From Devosia sediminis (lineage in GTDB: Bacteria; Pseudomonadota; Alphaproteobacteria; Rhizobiales; Devosiaceae): a DNA stretch of 64,000 bases. The stretch spans positions 310,001 to 374,000 of the forward strand of contig NZ_JAEKMH010000003.1 of NCBI RefSeq assembly GCF_016411825.1, given 5' to 3'. A program made the translations under genes and the position numbers. Below are positions 35,412 through 42,912 of this stretch, in pieces. Position 1 is the stretch's first letter; each line of letters starts with the position of its first letter. The notes beneath the pieces are model-generated. The model was not told the DNA's origin, did no database searches, and saw only the letters and a list, made by a program, of their open reading frames with translations.

Positions 35412-36956
35412 GCTTTCGTCTTCGATAACAATGCCAAGTTCAGCTGCCACTTCGGCAAGCGAGGACAAGATGGCAGAGGGCTCATTCAGAACGTAGTAAG
35501 GCGACTTGTCTTCGATGCGAGGCACGGGCTGGTTTTCATACCACTCTCTTAGCGTTCCGTCAGAATTGCGACGTTTCTGCTTCTCAAATATGTCGCGATA
35601 TCGTCTAGGGGATATGCCGCTAAAGTGTTCGAAAAGTACGCGGCTGCCTTCATCACGTTCAAGGGTGATAGAGTCGTAGTGGAGCTCCAATGCCTTACTT
35701 TTCGGATATGGCTCTATAAAGACAACCCTTTGAATGCCCGCGGCGACTATGTGTTTTGCACAGTTGTGGCAAGGGAAAGTTGTACAATACAAAGTCGCCC
35801 CAGAAGTGCTGCGACCAAGTCGAGCAGAATCAGTAAGGGCGTTCATCTCAGCGTGCGTCATTCTCCCAAATTCTGTGATGTCCAGAATTAGCGCATCCTC
35901 CAGCGCAGCGCTCTTCGAGATGTCTTTGAATAACTCGGTGATCGGCTTGTCAGACTTGATGAAACCGCCATCAGAAAGGCGCTTCACGGTGTCAAAAAGA
36001 ACTCGCTTCTTATTTGTGTTGTTTGCGTCATGACCTTCGTCAAAGTCGCGGTGTGGAGAGTCACTATCGGTCCAATAAGTCCCGCCCCCCGCCTTCGGTA
36101 CCTCGTTGGTCCCTAGTGATATTACCTCCCCATGGCTTGAGAAGATCGCAGCCCCCACTTGGCGCGATGTATCCAGGGATCGGAGAGCTGCGGAGGCCGC
36201 TATATATGTGCCATATTCGTCAATGGTCGGGCTGACGGAATTTTTCCCAAATAAAGCATCTATAAACCGACGGGTTGTCCGCTCAATTGCTGCTTCGTTG
36301 CGCGCGTCCACAAATACGTCGCCCATGTGAAAAACGTCGCTAACACGTTGACCGTGGTCTACTGCTCTTTCATCCAAGTCTTGCTCAACTAAGGCATTTG
36401 CAAAGCCCTCGCATGCCTTCTGGTCGTAGTTCGGATTTTGAGTAGCGATTTTTCTCGATAGCGTCTTTACGCGATCCAACTGGCTTAAGTTGGCGGAAAT
36501 TTGCACAAATTTTCGGCCGTATGCCTGCCGGAGGAGATCAATCTCCTCCTTTCTCTTAAATTGCCGAATTATGTAAGCGTGGCGGAATAGCGGTAGGTCG
36601 GCGAGTAGTGTTCCTTCGGGAGGAGACCTGCCATTTTGATTGTGGGTAGCCGTCCGGATGTCCCGAATATTTTGAATGGCCAGCGCCGCTAGCGCGGCGT
36701 CATTCCTACACTTCTCCCTGACTGCGTTCGCATACTCAATCCGGCTTTTGTAGCGCTTAAGCGGATCGGCGCTATCGTCTATGGCCGATTCAACTTCGAT
36801 CTGCTCCATCAACTCCGTCACGCGGATATCCACGGGAAGATAACCCACGGCTACGAGCGCGGCGCGTAGCTTGTTGGCGACTGAGTCCATGTCGACGCCA
36901 ATTGGGCCAACAAGTCCAAAAAAGAGTTCTGGGAATTGTGCGGATTCTTCGATCAT
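35400..36956 (-). CDS. avcD: Anti-phage dCTP deaminase, AvcD type (P-loop plus zinc deaminase)
   Basis: The 518-residue protein couples an N-terminal P-loop-like domain (LFFGLVGPIGVDMDSVANKL, then about 220 residues with YEYANAVREKC-like helices) to a C-terminal cytidine/deoxycytidylate deaminase domain. Zinc ligands are visible: His and catalytic Glu in THAEMNALTD (about 367) and the two cysteines in FPCHNCAKHI (about 393). This is the layout of AvcD/dCTP deaminases that drain dCTP during phage infection. In Vibrio the enzyme is kept silent by the AvcI RNA encoded next to it. Base composition is clearly AT-richer than the neighbours, which suggests transfer. ATG at 36956 is chosen over a TTG at 36968. 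Confidence 0.85.
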   Translation of the reverse strand: MIEESAQFPELFFGLVGPIGVDMDSVANKLRAALVAVGYLPVDIRVTELMEQIEVESAIDDSADPLKRYKSRIEYANAVREKCRNDAALAALAIQNIRDIRTATHNQNGRSPPEGTLLADLPLFRHAYIIRQFKRKEEIDLLRQAYGRKFVQISANLSQLDRVKTLSRKIATQNPNYDQKACEGFANALVEQDLDERAVDHGQRVSDVFHMGDVFVDARNEAAIERTTRRFIDALFGKNSVSPTIDEYGTYIAASAALRSLDTSRQVGAAIFSSHGEVISLGTNEVPKAGGGTYWTDSDSPHRDFDEGHDANNTNKKRVLFDTVKRLSDGGFIKSDKPITELFKDISKSAALEDALILDITEFGRMTHAEMNALTDSARLGRSTSGATLYCTTFPCHNCAKHIVAAGIQRVVFIEPYPKSKALELHYDSITLERDEGSRVLFEHFSGISPRRYRDIFEKQKRRNSDGTLREWYENQPVPRIEDKSPYYVLNEPSAILSSLAEVAAELGIVIEDESSAR

Positions 36957-37047
36957 CACTTGATCCAAAACGTGATTGGATGGAGGTGGAACGGCCTTTC
37001 AAGCCATGCCTTAAGAGAATATTAATTTTGTAAGGGGAGGATTCGTG

Positions 37048-37227
37048 ATGATAGTTAAGGGGCACGCATCTATGTCAAATGCAGCGGTGAAGTCACAGTC
37101 GGGCCACGCTACTGGTTTGCAGACACAACTGGCCTCGTTAGCCAAAACAATATCATCCAGACCTACCGAACTCAGGGGCTCCTTCAAAGTAGTGATACCC
37201 GCGAAATCGTCTGGGAATACCAAATAA
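37048..37227 (+). CDS. Possible small gene, 59 residues, divergent from avcD
   Basis: An ATG at 37048 follows AAGGGGAGG by 7 bases, one of the best ribosome binding sites in the window. The frame encodes MMIVKGHASMSNAAVKSQSG and ends at a TAA three bases before a strong terminator. The product is Ser/Thr/Lys-rich and matches no family I know. The strong start signal plus terminator placement argue for expression; the low complexity and AT-rich context argue for caution. The stretch between avcD and polA could also carry an RNA on the reverse strand. Confidence 0.4.
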   Translation: MIVKGHASMSNAAVKSQSGHATGLQTQLASLAKTISSRPTELRGSFKVVIPAKSSGNTK

Positions 37228-37230
37228 CAA

Positions 37231-37262
37231 AAAGCCCGCTTACTTTCTAGTAAGCGGGCTTT
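37231..37262. terminator. Bidirectional rho-independent terminator between the avcD region and polA
   Basis: AAAGCCCGCTTAC-TTTCTA-GTAAGCGGGCTTT is a perfect 13-base-pair stem with A- and T-runs on both sides (AACAAAAAG, CTTTTTGTT). It ends polA from the right and can end the small plus-strand gene from the left. Confidence 0.88.
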
Positions 37263-37269
37263 TTGTTGG

Positions 37270-40188
37270 TCAATGCGCCTCGTCCCAATTCTTCGCCGCA
37301 TGCGCGTCCACCTGGATCGGCACGCTTAGCCGCACCGCCGGTTCCGCCGCCCCCTCCATTACCCGCTTGATCACCGGGATGGCCTGCTCCTCGGTCCCTT
37401 CGGGCACTTCAAAGATCAGTTCGTCGTGGACCTGTAGCAGCATCTGCGCGTCGACCCCGGCTTTCGCCAGTTCGGGCTCCATGCGGATCATGGCGCGGCG
37501 GATGATGTCGGCGGCTGAACCCTGGATGGGGGCGTTGATGCTGGCGCGTTCGACGAAGCTGCGCTCGCTCGGATTGCCCGAATTGGCATTGGGAAACTGG
37601 ATTTTGCGGCCGAAAATGGTCATCACGTAACCATCGGCTTTCACCCGCGTCTTCTGGGCGTCCATATAGTCCTTGATGCCCGGGAAGCGCTCGAAATAGG
37701 TTCTTATGTAGTCCCCGGCGACGCTGCGTTCGATCCCAAGTTGATTGGCGAGGCCGAAGGCGGAAATGCCGTAGATGATGCCGAAATTGATCGCCTTGGC
37801 GCGGCGGCGCACATCTGACGGCATGCCCTCCACCGGCACGTTGAACATTTCAGACGCCGTCATGGCGTGAATGTCGAGGCCTTCCTCGAAGGCGTCCTTG
37901 AGGGCCTGGATATCGGCGATGTGGGCCAGGACGCGCAGCTCGATCTGGCTGTAGTCGGCCGAGATCAGCGTCTTGCCCGGCGGGGCGATGAAGGCGGTGC
38001 GGATTTTCCGCCCGTCCTCGGTGCGCACGGGGATGTTCTGGAGGTTCGGGTCGTTGGACGACAGGCGCCCGGTGAGCACCGAGGCCTGCGAATAGCTCGT
38101 GTGGACGCGCCCGGTGCGGGCGTTGATATAGGTGGGGAGGGCATCGGTATAGGTGCCCTTGAGCTTGGTGAGCTGCCGCCAGTCGACAATGGTGCGGGCC
38201 AGCGGAATGCCCTTGAGGGCCAGGTCCTCGAGCACATCGGCGCCGGTCGACCAGGCGCCGGTCTTGGTCTTGGTGCCGCCCTCGATGCCCATCTTGTCGA
38301 AGAGGATTTCGCCCAATTGCTTGGGCGAGCCGAGATTGAAACTCTGGCCCGCCAGTTCATGCGCTTCGGCCTCGAAGGCGGCGGCGCGCTGGGCGAAATC
38401 GCCTGAAAGGCGGGCGAGGATCTGCCGATCGACCATGATGCCGCGCGCTTCCATGCGAGCGAGCACCGGCGCCAGCGGCCGCTCGATGGTCTCGTAGAGC
38501 GTCGTCATGTTCTCGGCCGCAAGGCGCGGTTTCAGCACATGCCAGAGCCGCATGGTGATGTCGGCATCCTCGGCGCCATAGCGGGCGGCGGGGGCGATAT
38601 CGAGCTGGTCGAAGGTTTTCTGCGCCTTGCCGGTGCCGGCCAGCTCGGAAAAGGTGATGGTCTTGTGGTTGAGCCAGTGGTCGGCCAGGACGTCGAGCCC
38701 GTTATATTGCGGGCCATCCAGCGCATAGGACATGAGCATGGTGTCGTCGATCGGCCCCATGGCAATGCCATAGCGCTCGAAGACTTCGAGGTCGTATTTG
38801 ACATTCTGCCCGATCTTGAGGATCGAGCGGTCCTGCAGCACGCGCTTCAGGGCTTCCAGCACATAGCCGATGGGCAATTGCCCCTCGACAAGGCCGCCGC
38901 CTTCAAGGAGGTCGCCGGGCTTGGCGTGTCCCACCGGGATATAGCAGCCCTCGCCGATCTCGGTGGAAAGACAGATGCCGACAATGTCGGCCACCTGCGG
39001 GTCGAGGCCGGTGGTCTCGGTATCGACGGCAAAATAGCCCCGGTCCATGATCCTGGTGATCCAGGCTTCCAGCCGCTCGGGCGTGGTGACGGTCTCATAG
39101 GCGTCGTAATTGATCGGGATGGCTTTGACGCGCGCATGCTCTTCGGCGGCATGGCGCGCCGGGCCGGAGCCGGGCACGACATTGGCGGCGAGCTTGGCCT
39201 TGGCCACCGACAGGTCCGTCGATTTCTTGGGCGCGCCGACATCGGTCGTGCCGCCGGCCTTCAATTCCGGATCGGGCTCGAAATCATCCGGGTTGGCCTC
39301 GAGCAGGGTCGCGAGGCGCTTGGTGATGGTGGCAAATTCCATCGCCTTCAAAAACGGGAACAGCGCCGAGGGGCTCATCGGCTGGCGCACGAGCCCTTCG
39401 AGGTCGATTTCGACCGGCACCTGGCGCTCCAGCGTCACCAGCTTTTTGGAGATGCGCGCCAGCTCGGCATTGGCGATCAGCTTTTCGCGCCGGGCATTCT
39501 GCTTGATCTCGGTGGCGCGCTCGAGCAGCGTTTCGAGATCGCCATAGGTATTGATGAGCTCGGCTGCGGTTTTGACGCCGATGCCGGGCACGCCGGGCAC
39601 GTTGTCGACGCTGTCGCCGCAGAGCGCCTGCACGTCGATGACCTTGTCGGGCGACACGCCGAACTTGTTGAACACCTCGTCGGGCCCGATCCAGCGGAGC
39701 GGCGGCTGGCCGGGGCGGGGAATGGTGTCGAGCAGGCGGATCGAGCCATCGGGCTCGACGAGCTGCATCAGGTCCTTGTCCGAGGAGGCGATGGTGACCT
39801 TCATGCCGGCGTCGCGCGCCATGCAAGCATAGGTGGCCATGATGTCGTCGGCCTCCCAGCCCTCCATTTCGATGGAGGGGATGGAAAAGGCGCGCGTGGC
39901 CGAGCGGGTCAGCGGGAATTGCGGCACCAATTCCTCGGGCGCCGGCGGACGCTGGGCCTTGTATTCGGGGTAGAGGTCGTCGCGGAAAGTCTTGCCCTTG
40001 GCGTCGAAGATGACGGCCATATGCGTGGGCGCGTCGTCGCCGTCCATGTCCTGCGTCAGCTTGTAGAGCATGTTGCAGAACCCCTGCACGCAGCCCACGG
40101 GCAATCCGTCGGATTTGCGGCTCAGGGGCGGCAGGGCGTGGAAGGCGCGGAAGATATAGCCCGAGCCATCGACGAGCAGCAGATGCAT
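37270..40188 (-). CDS. polA: DNA polymerase I
   Basis: The 972-residue enzyme has all three domains: 5'-3' exonuclease/flap nuclease (MHLLLVDGSGYIFRAFHALP, VDNVPGVPGIGVKTA), 3'-5' exonuclease with an intact DETTGL-type motif (FAVDTETTGLDPQ), and family A polymerase (SADYSQIELRVLAHIADIQA, RRRAKAINFGIIYGISAFGL, LLQVHDELIFEVP). It fills gaps and removes RNA primers. Start at 40188 follows AGGGGA; the ATG at 40209 is in frame but less likely. A 32-base terminator follows. Confidence 0.96.
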   Translation of the reverse strand: MHLLLVDGSGYIFRAFHALPPLSRKSDGLPVGCVQGFCNMLYKLTQDMDGDDAPTHMAVIFDAKGKTFRDDLYPEYKAQRPPAPEELVPQFPLTRSATRAFSIPSIEMEGWEADDIMATYACMARDAGMKVTIASSDKDLMQLVEPDGSIRLLDTIPRPGQPPLRWIGPDEVFNKFGVSPDKVIDVQALCGDSVDNVPGVPGIGVKTAAELINTYGDLETLLERATEIKQNARREKLIANAELARISKKLVTLERQVPVEIDLEGLVRQPMSPSALFPFLKAMEFATITKRLATLLEANPDDFEPDPELKAGGTTDVGAPKKSTDLSVAKAKLAANVVPGSGPARHAAEEHARVKAIPINYDAYETVTTPERLEAWITRIMDRGYFAVDTETTGLDPQVADIVGICLSTEIGEGCYIPVGHAKPGDLLEGGGLVEGQLPIGYVLEALKRVLQDRSILKIGQNVKYDLEVFERYGIAMGPIDDTMLMSYALDGPQYNGLDVLADHWLNHKTITFSELAGTGKAQKTFDQLDIAPAARYGAEDADITMRLWHVLKPRLAAENMTTLYETIERPLAPVLARMEARGIMVDRQILARLSGDFAQRAAAFEAEAHELAGQSFNLGSPKQLGEILFDKMGIEGGTKTKTGAWSTGADVLEDLALKGIPLARTIVDWRQLTKLKGTYTDALPTYINARTGRVHTSYSQASVLTGRLSSNDPNLQNIPVRTEDGRKIRTAFIAPPGKTLISADYSQIELRVLAHIADIQALKDAFEEGLDIHAMTASEMFNVPVEGMPSDVRRRAKAINFGIIYGISAFGLANQLGIERSVAGDYIRTYFERFPGIKDYMDAQKTRVKADGYVMTIFGRKIQFPNANSGNPSERSFVERASINAPIQGSAADIIRRAMIRMEPELAKAGVDAQMLLQVHDELIFEVPEGTEEQAIPVIKRVMEGAAEPAVRLSVPIQVDAHAAKNWDEAH

Positions 40189-40406
40189 GAACGATTCCCC
40201 TTTAGACAAGCGATGGCGACCTTATCGCCTCGGGAGCGATCTTGGCACCCAAAATTGACCTTTCCTGTCAGCAGGCCGTAAGGGGATCACGTTTTCGCGT
40301 CCTCATCTATCTTTGACCTTATTTAAAGCCTACGGTGCCTTTCACCAGGACGAGAGGAGCATCCTCTCTTCCGATAACAGGCTCAGTGGAGCCCTTAAGG
40401 ACATCC

Positions 40407-40793
40407 GTGCAGATCACCCCTCTGAGGGGACCAGGCACCACCATCTTGGTGGTGGACGACGATGCCTTGATTACCCTCAATATAGTCGACGTCTTGAACG
40501 AGCAGGGCCATACCGCCCTCGAGGCATTTTCCGGCCCGGAAGCGCTCGCCCTCATCGAGCGGCACCCCGATATCGGGGCGCTGATCACTGATTATTCCAT
40601 GCCCGGCATGAGCGGGGTGGAACTGGCGGAGGCGGCGCGCACCTTGCGGCCCGGCCTCCCTGTGCTGCTCACCAGCGGCTATTCCGAATTGCCCGCGGGC
40701 AGCGAGGGGGCGTTTCCGCACCTCGAAAAGCCGTTCCGGGAAGAAGACCTGATCGGTCGCCTCGGCCTGTTGCTGACGGCAGCGGCCGAATAA
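40407..40793 (+). CDS. Single-domain response regulator (receiver only)
   Basis: The 128-residue protein is a stand-alone CheY-like receiver: acidic pocket VVDDDA at 15-20, phospho-acceptor Asp62 in LITDYSMPGMSG, Thr/Ser in LLTSGYSE and Lys in HLEKPFREEDL. Its sequence is most like receivers attached to hybrid sensor kinases of rhizobia. GTG at 40407 is chosen because AAGGA lies 5 bases upstream; in-frame codons before it are unlikely protein. It has no output domain, so it must act by protein contact. Partner kinase unknown. Confidence 0.8.
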   Translation: MQITPLRGPGTTILVVDDDALITLNIVDVLNEQGHTALEAFSGPEALALIERHPDIGALITDYSMPGMSGVELAEAARTLRPGLPVLLTSGYSELPAGSEGAFPHLEKPFREEDLIGRLGLLLTAAAE

Positions 40794-40807
40794 CAGCCGG
40801 CTGCGTC

Positions 40808-41386
40808 CTAGCGCAGCCCGCTTTCTTCCAACAGGCCCAGACGCTTTGCATCGTAATAGAAGCCGCGCGCGTAAAACTGCACGGCGCGATCGTGGTTGCC
40901 ACCCGCCGTCACATAGGCGCCGGCAAGGTAGCGCACGGCATAGCGTAGGTTGGTTTCCGCATCGAGCAGGCCCGAGGCTTCCCCGGTATAGCCCATGCCG
41001 CGCGCCGTCGCGTGGCTGATCTGCATGAGCCCGTAATAGGACCCGTTGCGCGCGCCGGCATTATAGCCGCTCTCGCGCACGATGACGCGGCGCACGAGCT
41101 GCTCGGGCACGCGGTAATGGCTCGAATAATGGGCGATGAGCCCGTCAAAGGCATGCTGTCCGCCGCCGCCGGCATAGGCCAGGGCGACGCTGCCCGGCGC
41201 AGGCGGCACCGAAGCGGCCTTGGGCACATGGCCGGCAGGGGTGGGGGCGGTCGGCGCCGCGAAACCGGCAATGGCGGCGGTGGCGGTCTTGTTGCCGGGC
41301 ATGGGCTTGATACCCGCCATCGAACAGCCTGCCAGCACGAGGGCCAGGGCGATGGAACCGGCAATGGGGATGGGCCGAGCCGTCAT
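40808..41386 (-). CDS. Lytic transglycosylase lipoprotein (SLT domain)
   Basis: The 192-residue precursor has a lipoprotein signal peptide (SIALALVLAGC, lipobox Cys21) and, after a proline/alanine-rich linker, an SLT domain with the catalytic Glu in VIVRESGYN, the GLMQISHATARGMGY motif and NLRYAVRYLAGAY. It should be anchored in the outer membrane and cleave glycan strands of peptidoglycan. ATG at 41386 has AAAGG 7 bases upstream. It converges on the response regulator with 14 bases between the stops. Confidence 0.88.
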   Translation of the reverse strand: MTARPIPIAGSIALALVLAGCSMAGIKPMPGNKTATAAIAGFAAPTAPTPAGHVPKAASVPPAPGSVALAYAGGGGQHAFDGLIAHYSSHYRVPEQLVRRVIVRESGYNAGARNGSYYGLMQISHATARGMGYTGEASGLLDAETNLRYAVRYLAGAYVTAGGNHDRAVQFYARGFYYDAKRLGLLEESGLR

Positions 41387-41680
41387 GGCAATACCTTTAG
41401 CAATCCAGTGCAGTCCCTCATCTTGCCCGCTACGGGGCAAACACGGCGGCTTGATGGCGGAAATGCGACACCATGACAAGTGTGATCGCCCTTGGATAGC
41501 GGAAAAGCCCTGACACCACGGGCAGTTGAAGGGGTGCGGTTTACATCACGGGCATGATCCCTAGACTGTGGCTTCGCCGTCGCGCGCCTCCAGCGGTCGC
41601 TTCAGCCCCATGGCTGCCTACCCAGCGCGACTGACCGAATGGCCTGTTTCCGGGCCGAACAAATCCGAAAGGCTTGTCCC

Positions 41681-42118
41681 ATGACCACTGCCGCAACAGG
41701 CGACATCGTGCGAATCCATTATGCCGGCCGCCTCACCGACGGTACCCCGTTCGACAGTTCCGAAGGTCGTGCGCCCCTCGAATTCACCCTCGGCCAGGGC
41801 CAGGTGATCCGCGGACTCGAAGCTCATGTGACGGGCATGGAGACCGGCGCCAGGAGCACGGTGACCATCCCGGTCATGGATGCCTATGGGCCGCGCCGGG
41901 ACGAGGCGATCCAGCAGCTCGACCGGGCCAAGCTGCCCGCGGGCGTCGATGTCGAAGTCGGCACCCAGCTCCAGGCCCGCACCGCCGATGGCGGCATGCT
42001 GCCGATCACGGTGGTCGGTTTCGACGAGGCCAGCGTCACGGTCGATGCCAATCACCCGCTGGCCGGCCAGGACCTTGTCTTCGACGTCGAACTGATCGAA
42101 GTCGTGAAGGCTGCGTAG
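41681..42118 (+). CDS. FKBP-type peptidyl-prolyl isomerase, SlyD-like
   Basis: The 145-residue protein starts MTTAATGDIVRIHYAGRLTD and has the FKBP segment GQGQVIRGLEAHVTGM, an inserted flap domain and NHPLAGQDLVFDVELIEV, the ending of SlyD-type foldases. The histidine-rich nickel-binding tail of E. coli SlyD is absent. It should act as a cytosolic chaperone-isomerase. ATG at 41681 follows AAAGG; an upstream ATG at 41639 gives 14 extra unlikely residues. The tandem repeat array starts 18 bases after its stop. Confidence 0.88.
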   Translation: MTTAATGDIVRIHYAGRLTDGTPFDSSEGRAPLEFTLGQGQVIRGLEAHVTGMETGARSTVTIPVMDAYGPRRDEAIQQLDRAKLPAGVDVEVGTQLQARTADGGMLPITVVGFDEASVTVDANHPLAGQDLVFDVELIEVVKAA

Positions 42119-42136
42119 GCGTCCTTCCGTAGGAAG

Positions 42137-42447
42137 GTGAAAGGCTCCGGCGGAGCCTTTCAAGCCGAAGCAGGCCATGAGCGCTACGCGCGAATGGCGG
42201 GCAGCGATCCGCTTCGCGGGTGAAAGGCTCCGGCGGAGCCTTTCAAGCCGGAGCAGGCCATGAGCGCTACGCGCGAATGGCGGGCAGCGATCCGCTTCGC
42301 GGATGAATGGCTCCGGTGGAGCCTTTCAAGCCGGAGCAGGCCATGAGCGCTACGCGCGAATGGCGGGCAGCGATCCGATTTGCGGATGAAAGGCCGGCTC
42401 CGGTGGAGCCTTTCAAGCTCAAGCAGGCCATGAGCGCTATGCGCTGA
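42137..42447. repeat. 83-bp tandem repeat, about 3.7 copies
   Basis: Units start at 42137, 42220, 42303 and 42386; the last is truncated at about 42447 and has a 4-base insertion. Each unit carries GGCTCCGGCGGAGCC (palindrome), AGCAGGCCATGAGCGCTACG, GCGCGAATGGCGGGCAGCGA and TCCGCTTCGCGGATGA. Units are over 90 percent alike. The array fills most of the 410-base gap between the FKBP and DUF2231 genes. Open frames through it on both strands repeat the same peptide and are not real genes. Confidence 0.88.
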
Positions 42448-42528
42448 GACACGCCCCGCCGACGCATCGGAACCAATCTTCACCGAACGCGGTTGCTCCG
42501 TCATGTTCTTGGGAGGTTTCATAAAATC

Positions 42529-42912
42529 ATGGCGGCGGCCATTCATTACATCCTGCGCGCGGTGCCGCTGACATGCTTCAGCCTCGCCCTCGGCGCTGAC
42601 ATCATCTATCTGCAGACATCCAACCTGCTCTGGCTGCATTTTTCCGAATGGCTGCTGCTGGTCGGCGTGGTCTTTACCGGCCTCGCGCTCCTGGCGCTGC
42701 CCATCGACCTGCTGATCCGCCGGGTGCGCCCATCCTGGCTGGCCGTCCTGGCCGGCGTCGTGGTGCTGGTCCTCGCCATTCTCAACAATCTCGTCCACAC
42801 CGCCGATGGCTGGACCGCCGTGATGCCCATGGGCGTGACGCTTTCGGCCGCCACTGTCATCGCGATGATCGTGACGGGCATTTTCGGCAGCCGGGGAGAA
42901 AAGCATGTCTAG
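42529..42912 (+). CDS. DUF2231 family inner-membrane protein
   Basis: The 127-residue protein has four predicted membrane helices (about 10-26, 39-60, 68-86, 101-120) with the DUF2231 pattern, including a conserved histidine in LLWLHFSEWLL and a short Arg-rich loop (RRVRPSW). It overlaps the following dehydrogenase gene by 8 bases. DUF2231 proteins are often encoded next to PQQ- or heme-linked sugar dehydrogenases and may provide an electron path or membrane anchor; that role is inference. ATG at 42529 lies 12 bases after GGGAGG, somewhat far. Confidence 0.82.
   Translation: MAAAIHYILRAVPLTCFSLALGADIIYLQTSNLLWLHFSEWLLLVGVVFTGLALLALPIDLLIRRVRPSWLAVLAGVVVLVLAILNNLVHTADGWTAVMPMGVTLSAATVIAMIVTGIFGSRGEKHV

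Noticed and set aside
37011..37301. 96-codon minus-strand frame upstream of avcD
   Set aside because: It would have to be translated through the polA terminator stem and overlaps the polA end; no start signal.
38539..40281. 580-codon open frame antisense to polA
   Set aside because: Composition is typical of a GC-rich shadow (Gly, Asp, His, Arg), and polA on the other strand is complete.
42137..42447. CRISPR array
   Set aside because: Units are contiguous and nearly identical over all 83 bases; there are no unique spacers and no cas genes.
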